DNA from: Rhizobium sp. Root1334
GTDB taxonomy: Bacteria; Pseudomonadota; Alphaproteobacteria; Rhizobiales; Rhizobiaceae
NCBI RefSeq assembly: GCF_001426665.1
Contig: NZ_LMEY01000001.1
Span: 190,053-254,052, forward strand
Direction of reading: 5' to 3'
Length of the DNA: 64,000 nt
Made by a program: the position numbers and the translations under genes. How positions within the stretch are numbered: position 1 is the first letter of the stretch; the number at the start of each line of letters is the position of its first letter. The notes beneath the pieces were generated by a model. That model had not been told where the DNA came from, did not search any database, and worked only from the letters and a program-made list of their open reading frames with translations. This document shows, piece by piece, positions 9,888-18,835 of this stretch.

Positions 9888-10886
9888 TCATATGGACATC
9901 ACGCCCTGCCCCGGCAACCGTGCCCGATCATGCGGCCGGTCAAGATCAAGCAGCGGACCGAGCGGCACGATCTTCGTTGGGTTGATATGCACAATGGAGT
10001 AATAGCCCCGCTTGATATGATCGATCCGTGCCGTCTCGCGGATGCCCGGCCATTGATAGATCTCGCGCAGGTAGTTCGACAGGTTCGGATAGTCTTCCAG
10101 GCGGCGCAGATTGCACTTGAAGGCACCGAAATAGGCGGCATCGAAGCGGATCAACGTGACGAACAGCCGGATGTCGACTTCGGTGAAAAAGGCACCGGCG
10201 ACGTAGCGATTGGCAGAAAGATGCGCTTCCAGCGTATCCAGCATATCGAACAGGCTGGTCACGGCCTCTTCATAAGCACCCTGCATCTTGGCAAAGCCTG
10301 CCCGGTAGACGCCATTGTTGACCCGTTCATAGATTGGCGCATTCCAGCGGTCGATCGAGGGGCGCAAGCTCTCCGGATAGAAATCCCGAGTGTTGCCTGT
10401 CAGGTGATTGAAGGCGGTGTTGAGAATGCGGATAATATCGGCGGACTCGTTGTTGACGATGCGGCCTTCCTTGCGATCCCAGAGCACCGGCACGGAGACC
10501 TTGCCGGTATAGTGTGGATCTGACGCAGTATAGAGTTCGTGCTGGTAGCGGATCTTTGCAGTGCGCGGGCCGGCGTCCTGCGGTGCGGCATAGGTCCAGC
10601 CGTTTTCACCCAGCTCCGGTTCCGAGATCGACACGGAAATGATGTTCTGCAAGCCTTTGAGACTGCGCATCATCAGCGTGCGCGAGGCCCAGGGGCAGAT
10701 GAAGGCGACGAAAAGCTGATAACGGCCTGCCTCTGCGGGCAATGCCGGCTGGCCGTCAGGCCCCGGCGCGCCATCCGGCGTGATCCAGTTGCGGAAACTG
10801 GTCGGCTCACGATGAAAGGCGCCGTTCTTCATCTCGCTGGCGGCGACATCGCCGGTTTCCCACTTTCCATCGACCAGCTGCGGCAT
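9888..10886 (-). CDS. yqjG: glutathionyl-hydroquinone reductase (Xi-class GST)
   Basis: This cytoplasmic enzyme removes glutathione from glutathionyl-hydroquinones. The 332-residue product has the family opening MPQLVDGKW, a thioredoxin-fold domain with the catalytic C64 in FICPWASRTLMMR, and the helical C-terminal GST domain (YERVNNGVYRAGFA, then LFVTLIRFDAAYF). The CPW active site and length separate Xi-class enzymes from ordinary GSTs. I chose the ATG at 10886; an in-frame ATG 15 bases upstream adds five residues. It stands alone between era and cfa, with a terminator-like hairpin on its upstream side ending era. A quinone-handling enzyme also occurs at 41181. Confidence 0.92.
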   Translation of the reverse strand: MPQLVDGKWETGDVAASEMKNGAFHREPTSFRNWITPDGAPGPDGQPALPAEAGRYQLFVAFICPWASRTLMMRSLKGLQNIISVSISEPELGENGWTYAAPQDAGPRTAKIRYQHELYTASDPHYTGKVSVPVLWDRKEGRIVNNESADIIRILNTAFNHLTGNTRDFYPESLRPSIDRWNAPIYERVNNGVYRAGFAKMQGAYEEAVTSLFDMLDTLEAHLSANRYVAGAFFTEVDIRLFVTLIRFDAAYFGAFKCNLRRLEDYPNLSNYLREIYQWPGIRETARIDHIKRGYYSIVHINPTKIVPLGPLLDLDRPHDRARLPGQGVMSI

Positions 10887-11010
10887 CGTCCAAATCCTCA
10901 CGCGCCCGGAAACGCCGGGACATCAAACTCACCTTCAGATCTCATGCGCCCGCGCGACGGGCAAGACTGTGGTTGTGCGACAGACTGTTCGATGATCCGG
11001 TCCGGATACG

Positions 11011-11034
11011 AAAAGGCGCCGTTTCCAGCGCCCT
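11011..11034 (-). terminator. terminator after era
   Basis: On the minus strand a 7-bp stem (AGGGCGC with GCGCCTT, one wobble) around an 8-9 base loop is followed by TTTT just downstream of the era stop codon, consistent with a rho-independent terminator for the lepB-rnc-era unit. Confidence 0.6.
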
Positions 11035-11049
11035 CGTCCTACCTTGATC

Positions 11050-11982
11050 TTACTTCGGGAATTCCAGCCCCATCTCGCGGAAGCGCTCGGGATCGTCGCC
11101 CCAGTTTTCGCGGACCTTGACGAACAGGAACAGGTGCACTGGCTGTTCGAGGATTTCCGACAGCTCCTTGCGGGACGCCATCGAGATGGCCTTGATCGCA
11201 TCGCCGTTCTTGCCGAGCGCAATCTTCTTCTGGCTGTCGCGCTCGACATAGATGACCTGCTCGATGCGCACCGAGCCGTCCTTGCGCTCTTCCCACTTTT
11301 CCGTCTCGACATGCGACGAATAGGGCAGTTCCTGGTGCAGCCGCAGGAACAGCTTTTCGCGGGTGATTTCGGCGGCGAGCTGGCGCATCGGCAGATCGGA
11401 AATCTGGTCTTCCGGATAATACCAGGGACCTTCCGGAAGCTTCATGGCGAGATAGTCGAGCACGTCGTCACAGCCCGAGCCGTTCAGTGCCGAGATCATG
11501 AAGGTGCGCTCGAAATCGACATATTCGTTGGCGGCGGTCGCCAGCTTCAACAGATCTTCGCGCGATACCTGGTCGATCTTGTTGAGGACCAGCATCTTCG
11601 GCTGCTCGACTTCCTTCAGACCGTTCAGGATGGTTTCGGCATCGCCCTTCAGCCCGCGTTCGCTGTCGATCAGCATCATGATCGCATCGGCATCCTTGGC
11701 ACCGCCCCAGGCGGTCGTGACCATGGCGCGGTCGAGGCGGCGGCGCGGCTTGAAGATGCCGGGCGTGTCCATGAAGACGATCTGGGCGTTCTTGTGGATG
11801 GCGATGCCGCGCACGATGGCGCGCGTCGTCTGTACCTTGTGGCTGACGATCGACACCTTGGCGCCGACCAGCTTGTTGACCAGCGTCGACTTGCCGGCAT
11901 TGGTGGCACCGATCAGGGCGACGAAACCTGAGCGGGTCGGGCCTTTTTCGGTTTCTACTGCGGTTGGTTCTGTTTCGCTCAT
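11050..11982 (-). CDS. era: GTPase Era
   Basis: Era binds the 3' end of 16S rRNA and helps 30S subunit assembly. The 310-residue product has a G domain with P-loop GATNAGKST (25-33), G3 motif DTPG (72-75) and NKID, and a C-terminal KH domain. The ATG at 11982 follows a poorly conserved upstream stretch; the first 17 residues are a short acidic leader. It is the last gene of a lepB-rnc-era series, separated from rnc by a structured 111-base gap. RecO, its usual neighbour, is about 5 kb downstream here. Confidence 0.96.
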   Translation of the reverse strand: MSETEPTAVETEKGPTRSGFVALIGATNAGKSTLVNKLVGAKVSIVSHKVQTTRAIVRGIAIHKNAQIVFMDTPGIFKPRRRLDRAMVTTAWGGAKDADAIMMLIDSERGLKGDAETILNGLKEVEQPKMLVLNKIDQVSREDLLKLATAANEYVDFERTFMISALNGSGCDDVLDYLAMKLPEGPWYYPEDQISDLPMRQLAAEITREKLFLRLHQELPYSSHVETEKWEERKDGSVRIEQVIYVERDSQKKIALGKNGDAIKAISMASRKELSEILEQPVHLFLFVKVRENWGDDPERFREMGLEFPK

Positions 11983-12057
11983 GATGTCCGTAATTTCCGA
12001 TTGAGCGACCGGGCGCCGCTGAGGCGCGCAGGATCGCAAGTGTCTGTCAAAAGATTG

Positions 12058-12098
12058 CCTGATCTTTCGGGAGGAACCGTACCTCCGGACAGATCAGG
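12058..12098 (-). other. structured rnc-era intercistronic hairpin
   Basis: Arms CCTGATCT (12058-12065) and AGATCAGG (12091-12098) are perfectly complementary and enclose a second stem, GGAGG (12070-12074) with CCTCC (12082-12086). The outer arm includes the rnc stop codon. On the minus strand the hairpin is followed a few bases later by TTTT. It could be an attenuator or an RNA-processing site between rnc and era. Confidence 0.55.
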
Positions 12099-12810
12099 CC
12101 GTCGTCGCTTTCTTCCAGACGCCTTCGCGCTCCAGAATTTTCGTGGCAGCCACCTGTTCGGCGGCGCGCTTGGACCGGTCGATGCCCGTTTCAGGACCGA
12201 TACCGGGTATTTCGACCGTCACCGTGAAGCGCGGGTCGTGATCCGGGCCGGAGCGATCGTCGATACGGTAGTTTGGCGTCACGCCGAATTTGGCGTGTGC
12301 CCATTCCTGCAATTCGGTCTTGGCATCGCGCCGCGCGCCATCGACACGGCTTGCCCGTGACGACCAGTGGCGCTGAATGAAACCACGCGCAGCCTCCAGC
12401 CCGCCGTCGAGATAGATCGCCGCGATCAGCGACTCTACCACATCGGCGCGCACATTGAGCATCGATTTTCCGGTGAGCTTCTTCACGTCGGCACCGGTGC
12501 GGATGAACAGGTGCAGCGACAGCGTATCGGCGACAAGCGCACAGCTGTCTGCGCTTACGAGCTGGTTCAAGCGAACCGAAAGTTCGCCCTCATCGGCATC
12601 CTTGAAAGTATCGAACAGCAGTTCGGCGACGCAGAGCCCAAGCACGCGGTCGCCGAGAAACTCCAACCGTTCATAGTTGGAGCCCTTGGCATTGCGGGCG
12701 CTGGCATGAGTCAGCGCCCGGTCGAGCCGTTCCTTCTGGACAAAGCTGTAGCCGATCGCAGTCTCAAGCCGCTGCCGGTCTTCGGTGTTCAGAGAACGGC
12801 CCTTGCTCAT
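12094..12810 (-). CDS. rnc: ribonuclease III
   Basis: RNase III cleaves double-stranded RNA in rRNA precursors and structured mRNAs. The 238-residue product has the signature NYERLEFLGDRVLGL with catalytic E50 and D54, the second acidic pair D123/E126 in RADVVESLIAAIYLDGG, and a C-terminal double-stranded RNA-binding domain (about 160-232, DAKTELQEWAH). The ATG at 12810 overlaps the lepB stop (ATGA), which implies translational coupling and decides the start. A longer in-frame start inside lepB is rejected for that reason. Confidence 0.96.
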   Translation of the reverse strand: MSKGRSLNTEDRQRLETAIGYSFVQKERLDRALTHASARNAKGSNYERLEFLGDRVLGLCVAELLFDTFKDADEGELSVRLNQLVSADSCALVADTLSLHLFIRTGADVKKLTGKSMLNVRADVVESLIAAIYLDGGLEAARGFIQRHWSSRASRVDGARRDAKTELQEWAHAKFGVTPNYRIDDRSGPDHDPRFTVTVEIPGIGPETGIDRSKRAAEQVAATKILEREGVWKKATTA

Positions 12811-13553
12811 TCTACGCCCTTGAAAAGACGGTCGTAGCGCAGGTTGGTCGGCCACTTCCAGATTTCGCGGAACGAAGTGTCGTTGCCCAGCGAGAAGAAG
12901 ATCATCGAGGCGCGGCCGATCAGGTTCTGCGCCGGGACGAAGCCGACGTCGAAACGGCTGTCTGCCGAGTTGTCGCGGTTGTCGCCCATCATGAAGTAAT
13001 GACCTTCGGGAACGATGAATTCGCGGGTGTTGTCGCCGCGCGAATCCGGAAACTGGTCGAGCGTGTCGAAGCTGACGCCGTTGTCGAGCGTTTCGCGGTA
13101 GACCGGAACGTCGGCACCGGTGTCGTACTGGTCGTCGGCCCGGAACATGCCGTCCGGAACGCGCTGAACGGCCTTGTCATTGACGTAGAGAATGCTGTCG
13201 CGAACCTGGACCTTGTCGCCCGGCAGACCGATCAGGCGCTTGATGTAGTCGATGTCCGGATTTGGCGGGAAGCGGAACACCACGACATCGCCGCGCGCCG
13301 GCTCACTGGCGAAGATGCGGCCTTCAAACAGGTCGGGCGAAAATGGCAGGGAGTATTTCGAATAGCCATAGGCGAACTTGTTGACGAAGATATAGTCCCC
13401 GACCAGGAGCGTCGGCATCATCGAGCCGGACGGGATGGTAAACGGCTGGAAAAAGACGGTGCGGATCACCACGGCCAAGAGAAGCGCCTGGATGATGACC
13501 TTGACGTTCTCCCAAAGGCCGCCGCCCTGCTTCTTGTCGATATTTTCTGCCAC
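12807..13553 (-). CDS. lepB: signal peptidase I
   Basis: LepB removes signal peptides from exported preproteins at the outer face of the inner membrane. The 248-residue product has one N-terminal transmembrane segment (about 17-34), the catalytic serine S44 in PSGSMMPTL, the lysine K105 in YIKRLIG and the box-E motif GDNRDNSADSR. Translation begins at a GTG (13553) with AAGGA upstream; no ATG lies before the membrane segment. The stop overlaps the rnc start. The extra loop between about 115 and 165 is typical of alphaproteobacterial enzymes. Confidence 0.95.
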   Translation of the reverse strand: MAENIDKKQGGGLWENVKVIIQALLLAVVIRTVFFQPFTIPSGSMMPTLLVGDYIFVNKFAYGYSKYSLPFSPDLFEGRIFASEPARGDVVVFRFPPNPDIDYIKRLIGLPGDKVQVRDSILYVNDKAVQRVPDGMFRADDQYDTGADVPVYRETLDNGVSFDTLDQFPDSRGDNTREFIVPEGHYFMMGDNRDNSADSRFDVGFVPAQNLIGRASMIFFSLGNDTSFREIWKWPTNLRYDRLFKGVE

Positions 13554-13741
13554 GCCACTTGTTCCTTGATCTGATTCCGCGCGCGCTGCAAAGCGGGCGG
13601 GTATATTGTATGGGGTCCGTATGCTGCCGGGTCATTCGATTGGAGGCTGCCTGACGCAAATGGTCCGCGGCGCCGTCCTTTCAAATGAACTTGAGGCAGA
13701 TCATACGGTCCACGTCATCCGGACATGCTCTAAACGCTTCC

Positions 13742-14149
13742 TCAATCTTGAGCAACGGGCAGAGCCTCAATTATGACGAAGGCCTGCGCCAGCGGGAAAT
13801 CGTCCGTGATGGTCAGATGAATGACGCCGCGATGGGCGGCCGGCAGCATTGCGGCAAGCCGCTCGGCAGCACCACCGGTGAGTTGCATCGTTGGCTTGCC
13901 ACCCGGCAAGTTGACAACGCCCATGTCCTTCCAGAAAACCCCCTGCGCCAAACCGGTACCGAGCGCCTTGGAACAGGCTTCCTTGGCGGCAAACCGCTTG
14001 GCATAGGATTCGGCGCGGTTCTTGCGGCCTTCCGATTTGCGGATCTCGACATCGGTGAAACAGCGATGAGTGAACCGCTCGCCAAAACGCTCCAGCGAAC
14101 TGGCGATACGCCGGATGTCGATCAGGTCACTGCCGATGCCGATAATCAT
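13742..14149 (-). CDS. acpS: holo-[acyl-carrier-protein] synthase
   Basis: AcpS transfers 4'-phosphopantetheine from CoA to the serine of acyl carrier protein, activating fatty acid synthesis. The 135-residue product starts [15 protein letters not shown] with metal ligand D8 and has the second ligand E57 in [14 protein letters not shown]. Length and motifs are standard. It lies 188 bases upstream of lepB and 77 bases downstream of the DUF2062 gene on the same strand, the usual rhizobial context. Confidence 0.95.
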   Translation of the reverse strand: MIIGIGSDLIDIRRIASSLERFGERFTHRCFTDVEIRKSEGRKNRAESYAKRFAAKEACSKALGTGLAQGVFWKDMGVVNLPGGKPTMQLTGGAAERLAAMLPAAHRGVIHLTITDDFPLAQAFVIIEALPVAQD

Positions 14150-14226
14150 CGAAATGAAAATACCTTAGTGAGAGTGTGACAAGAGCAAACGATAAGCCCT
14201 CTGCCAAGTTAAAAATTTGTCAGAAA

Positions 14227-14805
14227 TCAAACATCGTCGGCCCAGGCGACGGCCCGTGCGCGCATTTTGCTGAGACGGCGGACCTGCCGGCGCGACTGGA
14301 ACAGTCTGGCGGCATAAAAAGCAGCAACGTAAAAGACGGCAGCGCTTGCGGCAGCAAGCGGCAACGAGCCGACCAGCATCGGCTTGAGCACCGGCCCCCA
14401 CAAATGGGAAAGTTCGAGATGCCGCAGCATGTGGAGGATATCCTGGCCGGCCATCGCACCGTTGCCCTCCGTCCCGAGCATGATCAGGCCAAGTTCGTAG
14501 GTCGCCGCCAGGATGAACGGAATGGTCAGGGGATTGGCCAGCGCAGTCGAAATGCCGGCCGCAATCATGTTGCCGGACAGGAGATAGGCGAACGCCAGGG
14601 CGATGAGAATGTGAAAACCGACAAACGGGGTTGCCGAAGAGGCCGCACCGGCAGCGACGCCGAGCGCGATCGAATGGGGCGACGACGAGAGCCTGAGCAC
14701 ACGCATCGACAGATAACGCAGCCCACGCGAAAAACCTTTTCGCGGCCACAGAAACTCACGGAGCTTTCCCGACCAGGTCGCCGGCTTCTTGCGTCTGAAC
14801 AACAT
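14227..14805 (-). CDS. DUF2062 inner-membrane protein
   Basis: A 192-residue protein: a basic N-terminal region (MLFRRKKPATWSGKLREFLW), then the DUF2062 core with hydrophobic segments near 46-70, 72-95 and 140-170 and the conserved PHSIALGVAAG and NPLTIPFI motifs. The family is found in many proteobacteria, often near cell-envelope genes, without settled function. The ATG at 14805 begins the conserved basic stretch; the longer in-frame start at 14970 adds a nonconserved leader. It precedes acpS on the same strand. Confidence 0.85.
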   Translation of the reverse strand: MLFRRKKPATWSGKLREFLWPRKGFSRGLRYLSMRVLRLSSSPHSIALGVAAGAASSATPFVGFHILIALAFAYLLSGNMIAAGISTALANPLTIPFILAATYELGLIMLGTEGNGAMAGQDILHMLRHLELSHLWGPVLKPMLVGSLPLAAASAAVFYVAAFYAARLFQSRRQVRRLSKMRARAVAWADDV

Positions 14806-15017
14806 AATGCTCTGATAGACGATGCGGATATGGCTGTTCAATGGCAGCGGCAGCAAAATCAGCTTTTCCGGCGCCGCAAATGCTAACAGCCTGAGACTGG
14901 CTGGCGCCGGTGATGGCCGATGGGCCGTGTATCGTGCACAGTGAGCAAATCCGCTATACGCTACATGCATAGGTCCCGGCAGCCTGACGATGCAGGCAGC
15001 CGGACAAGGGCATCTTT

Positions 15018-15170
15018 TTAGAACGAGTTGCGGAACAGGCCACGGTCAATCTGACGCTGACGGTATTCCAGGTCGATCCGGTCGAGCGAACCATTGAGAT
15101 AGCTCAGTTCACGGTCTTCGACGGACGGGACGCGCAGGGCGTTGGTGATCTTCTTCAGTTGCTTAAACAT
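15018..15170 (-). CDS. DUF3563 mini-protein
   Basis: A 50-residue protein beginning MFKQLKKITNALRVPSVED and ending RQRQIDRGLFRNSF, matching from memory the small DUF3563 family of rhizobia and relatives, which is of unknown function. GAAGG lies about seven bases before the ATG at 15170 and decides the start; longer in-frame starts have no such site. It is highly charged and probably helical and cytoplasmic. It sits alone between rsh and the DUF2062 gene. Confidence 0.8.
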   Translation of the reverse strand: MFKQLKKITNALRVPSVEDRELSYLNGSLDRIDLEYRQRQIDRGLFRNSF

Positions 15171-15444
15171 GGTAAACCTTCTTTCGTTTACCTCCCGACG
15201 CTGAAGATAGTGGAACCACCCCTTTTTCACCAGAGCCACAAAAAGACGGCAGCCATGCACAGAACGCATGACCTGCACCTTTTCGCCCCAGAGAATGCAC
15301 AATCAAACGGCAATTGCCACCAAGCCGTGCGTAACTACTGGCGATCATGGCGAAATATCGGCATGACCTTGCGCCCGCCCTCGAACCATGCGGACGCGGC
15401 TGTGAGCCGAGCATCATTTCAGCCCTGTGCACGGATGACAAAGC

Positions 15445-15464
15445 AATGCCGCCAGGGCGGCATT
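15445..15464 (-). terminator. hairpin at end of rsh
   Basis: AATGCCGCC (15445-15453) pairs perfectly with GGCGGCATT (15456-15464), overlapping the rsh stop codon. On the minus strand it is followed by GCTTTGTC, a weak T tract. Likely terminator. Confidence 0.55.
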
Positions 15465-17685
15465 ACTCGAAGACGCGCTTGACCGTCGAAACGCTTGGCA
15501 GATCGCGAATCTGGGTGATCAGGTGGTTGAGCTGGCGAAGATCCCAAACCTCGATATCCAGCTGAAACTCGCTGAAATCGGTCGCCACCTGCCCCATCGA
15601 CAGGGTGCGAATGTTGATATCGCTGGTGGCAACCGCCTGGGCGATCTCGGCCAGTGTGCCCGGTTCGTTGAGCGCATTGATCTGAATGCGCGCCATGAAG
15701 CGGGTGTTGTTGGCCTCGTCGAGATCCCAGCGCACATCGATCCAGCGCTCCGATTCCTCGTCGAACTTCTGCAGGCTCGGCGACTGGATCGGATAGATGG
15801 TGATACCCTTATCCTTCTCCATGATACCGACGATCCGATCGCCAGGGACAGCCCCGGACGCGCTGAAATGCACCTCGGCATTGCCCGAAAGACCACGGAT
15901 CGGCAGAGCCTCCGGCCCCTCGCCGTCGAGGACGTCGAACATGTCCTTCGGGCGCCCCGGCAATTTGAAGACCATGCCGGCGGCGCTGCGCATATTAAAC
16001 CAGCCCTCATCATTCGGCTTGAGCGTGACGCGCTCATCCTGATGGTCGGGATAGACGGCCCTCAGCACATCGAGCGACGACAGTTCGCCACGGCCGACGG
16101 CGGCAATGGCGTCCTCGATCTCCTTGTGGCCGAGCCGGTGCAGGACCGGCTTCATACCCTCGCGGGTAAACTGTTTGCCGGCCCGCTCGAACGTGCGCTC
16201 GAGGATGCGGTAGCCGAGACCGGAATATTGCTTTCTGACGGCCGCACGGGTGGCGCGCCGGATGGCGGCACGCGCCTTGCCGGTCACGACGATCTCTTCC
16301 CAGGCCGGCGGCGGCACCTGGATGCCGGAGCGGACGATCTCCACCTCGTCACCATTGTTCAGCCGCGTGACCAGAGGCATGATCCGGCCGTTGATCTTGG
16401 CGCCGACGCAGGTATCGCCGATATTGGTGTGAACCGCATAGGCAAAGTCGATCGGTGTTGCGCCGCGCGGCAGAGCGATGAGCTGGCCCTTCGGCGTGAA
16501 GCAGAAGACCTGATCCTGGAATAGTTCGAGCTTGGTGTGTTCGAGAAACTCTTCCGGATTATCGCCTTCGGCCAACGACTCGATCGTCCGGCGCAGCCAG
16601 GAATAGGCGTTCGATTTCGGCGAAAGCTTCACCTCGCCCACCGGCTCGATGCTATCCTTGTAGAGCGTATGGGCAGCGATACCGTATTCGGCGATCTCGT
16701 GCATCAGCCGTGTGCGGATTTGCAGCTCGATACGCTGACGGGACGGGCCGACAATGGTCGTGTGGATCGACTGGTAATCGTTCTGCTTCGGCGTCGAGAT
16801 ATAGTCCTTGAACCGGCCCGGAACAACGCGCCAGCGCGTGTGGACGATCCCGAGCGCCCGGTAGCAGTCCGGTATATCGGCAACGATGATCCGAAAACCC
16901 CAGACGTCCGAAAGCTGTTCGAAGGACAATGACTTCGACTGCATCTTTTTGAAGACGGAATAGGGTTTCTTCTGCCGTCCCTTGACCATCGTGCCGGTCA
17001 GGCCCCTCGCCTGAAGCAGTTCGTCCAGCTCGGCCTCGATCTTCTTGATCAGACCCTCATTGCGGGTCGACAGTTCCTCAAGGCGGCGGGTTACCGTTTC
17101 GAAGGCTTCCGGATTGATATGGCGGAAGGAGAGGTTTTCCAGTTCCTCGCGCATGTCCTGCATGCCCATGCGGCCGGCAAGCGGCGCATAGATATCCATC
17201 GTCTCCTCGGAAATCCGGGCACGCTTTTCCGCCGACATATGATCGAGGGTGCGCATGTTATGCAGCCGGTCGGCGAGCTTGACGAGAAGGACGCGCACGT
17301 CGTCGGAAATCGCGAGAAGCAGCTTGCGCAGGTTCTCGGCCTGCTTGGCCTTCTTGGTGACAAGATCGAGCTTCTTGATCTTGGTCAGACCTTCAACCAG
17401 CGCGCCGATGTCTTCGCCGAAGAGATCATCGATCTCGGCCCGCGTCGCGGTCGTATCCTCGATCGTGTCATGCAGAAGCGCGACCGCGATGGTCGATTCA
17501 TCGAGATGCATCTCGGTGAGGATCGCGGCAACTTCGAGAGGATGGGAAATATAGGGGTCGCCGCTTGCCCGCTTCTGCTGGCCATGTTTCTGCATGGCGT
17601 AAACATAGGCCTTATTGAGGAGTGCCTCGTTTACATCGGGCTTGTATTTTTGAACGCGCTCAACGAGCTCGTATTGGCGCATCAT
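15463..17685 (-). CDS. rsh: bifunctional (p)ppGpp synthetase/hydrolase
   Basis: This single Rel/SpoT homologue makes and breaks (p)ppGpp, the stringent-response alarmone. The 740-residue product has an N-terminal HD hydrolase domain (H48 in YISHPLEVA, H72-D73 in LLHDTIEDT), a nucleotidyltransferase domain (about 235-350, RFKDYISTPKQNDYQSIHTT), a TGS domain (about 385-450, VFCFTPKGQLIALPRGATP) and a C-terminal ACT domain (about 665-740). Intact HD motifs support both activities. Two adjacent ATGs mark the start, with GGAG about 10 bases upstream. It follows rpoZ on the same strand, but a strong terminator lies between them. Confidence 0.96.
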   Translation of the reverse strand: MMRQYELVERVQKYKPDVNEALLNKAYVYAMQKHGQQKRASGDPYISHPLEVAAILTEMHLDESTIAVALLHDTIEDTTATRAEIDDLFGEDIGALVEGLTKIKKLDLVTKKAKQAENLRKLLLAISDDVRVLLVKLADRLHNMRTLDHMSAEKRARISEETMDIYAPLAGRMGMQDMREELENLSFRHINPEAFETVTRRLEELSTRNEGLIKKIEAELDELLQARGLTGTMVKGRQKKPYSVFKKMQSKSLSFEQLSDVWGFRIIVADIPDCYRALGIVHTRWRVVPGRFKDYISTPKQNDYQSIHTTIVGPSRQRIELQIRTRLMHEIAEYGIAAHTLYKDSIEPVGEVKLSPKSNAYSWLRRTIESLAEGDNPEEFLEHTKLELFQDQVFCFTPKGQLIALPRGATPIDFAYAVHTNIGDTCVGAKINGRIMPLVTRLNNGDEVEIVRSGIQVPPPAWEEIVVTGKARAAIRRATRAAVRKQYSGLGYRILERTFERAGKQFTREGMKPVLHRLGHKEIEDAIAAVGRGELSSLDVLRAVYPDHQDERVTLKPNDEGWFNMRSAAGMVFKLPGRPKDMFDVLDGEGPEALPIRGLSGNAEVHFSASGAVPGDRIVGIMEKDKGITIYPIQSPSLQKFDEESERWIDVRWDLDEANNTRFMARIQINALNEPGTLAEIAQAVATSDINIRTLSMGQVATDFSEFQLDIEVWDLRQLNHLITQIRDLPSVSTVKRVFE

Positions 17686-17715
17686 CCGCTAGGGACTCCA
17701 GGAGGGATCCGGAAA

Positions 17716-17750
17716 ACAAAAAGTGCGCCAATCATAGGAGTGGCGCACTG
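17716..17750 (-). terminator. rho-independent terminator after rpoZ
   Basis: AGTGCGCCA (17723-17731) and TGGCGCACT (17742-17750) form a perfect 9-bp stem with a 10-base loop. On the minus strand the stem is followed by TTTTTGTTTT. It separates rpoZ from rsh, 30 bases before the rsh start. Confidence 0.85.
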
Positions 17751-17843
17751 CTTTGCAAATACCGGTGTCACGCGAATTCCGAATGAAAACGCGGCATTGC
17801 GTCAGAGCGTCGCGCCCAACCCAAGGCCGGGCACGCCATTGGC

Positions 17844-18251
17844 TCAATAATCGTCACTTTTTTCCGGCGGAACGAGGCCTTCGATACCAGCCAGAAGCTC
17901 CTCTTCCGACATGCGGTCGAAGGTGACGGCCTCAGGCTGATCGTCTTCGGCCGACTGGTCGGCAAACACGGAAGCAGCATCGCCGCTGATCATCGAAGCC
18001 GGATCGGGCTCAGGCTCATCGACTTCGACATGCTTCTGCAGCGAATGGATCAGGTCTTCCTTGAGGTCGCCGGGCGACAGCGTTTCGTCAGCGATTTCGC
18101 GCAGGGCCACGACCGGGTTTTTGTCGTTATCGCGATCGATGGTGATCGCTGCACCCTGCGAGATCAGGCGGGCGCGGTGGCTTGCCAGAAGCACGAGCTC
18201 AAAACGGTTATCGACTTTGTCGATGCAATCTTCAACGGTGACGCGGGCCAT
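17844..18251 (-). CDS. rpoZ: RNA polymerase omega subunit
   Basis: Omega stabilises assembly of RNA polymerase by clasping beta prime. The 135-residue product starts [20 protein letters not shown], followed by [12 protein letters not shown] and the [11 protein letters not shown] motif, all hallmarks of RpoZ. The C-terminal 60 residues form an acidic extension (DEPEPDPAS to PPEKSDDY) typical of rhizobia. AAGGA lies six bases before the ATG at 18251. It is next to rsh, as in many bacteria, fitting the link between omega and ppGpp, but has its own terminator. Confidence 0.96.
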   Translation of the reverse strand: MARVTVEDCIDKVDNRFELVLLASHRARLISQGAAITIDRDNDKNPVVALREIADETLSPGDLKEDLIHSLQKHVEVDEPEPDPASMISGDAASVFADQSAEDDQPEAVTFDRMSEEELLAGIEGLVPPEKSDDY

Positions 18252-18835
18252 GCCTGTCCTTTGGATCTCAGGAGCGCAGCTAAAAACATGGATGCCGTGA
18301 GAGGCCCCGTTGCTGCGCCGATTAACAACACCGGAACCCGTCCAGCCGTCGGCTTGACGGTATGCGCGGCTCCGATTTCAGGAATTACCCTGCCCGATAC
18401 AATCAAAACCGCATAAATTCAAGTTTTTCCTGCAATGCGAAAAAAGATATCCAAAAATCCGCCCAGCCACAGCTGCCGGAACAAAAATGCTATCTGGTAA
18501 CCACTCCCAATCGATTGGCTTTGACATCTGCTTAAATGATGATTGAATATCGCTAAACCCTGATGTGCCATGGAGAAATTGACATTTGCGCCGATGACGC
18601 CCGGCCCCGCCCATCAGAAAAAAAATCTAAACATTTCTGGATATCTCATATTTTTAGCAAAAAACTGCGAGATATAGCTATTCCAAGCGGAATTTTCTTA
18701 GACTAAAGCGAATGCTGGCTTAGAAAGCTAGAATATGATGAAATCTTAATGTATTCGAGTTGTTCTGCGGCCGGGAACATTATCGCTCGCTCAGGTTGAA
18801 ATCAAAAACATTGAGACAACAAAAAAGGAATTACG
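18252..18835. other. AT-rich divergent intergenic region rpoZ / NYN gene
   Basis: This 584-base gap lies between divergent rpoZ and the NYN-domain gene. From about 18410 it is clearly richer in A and T than the surrounding genes. It must hold promoters for both genes. ATATCTC (18641-18647) and GAGATAT (18669-18675) form an inverted repeat 21 bases apart. No convincing open frame is visible on either strand. Confidence 0.55.
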
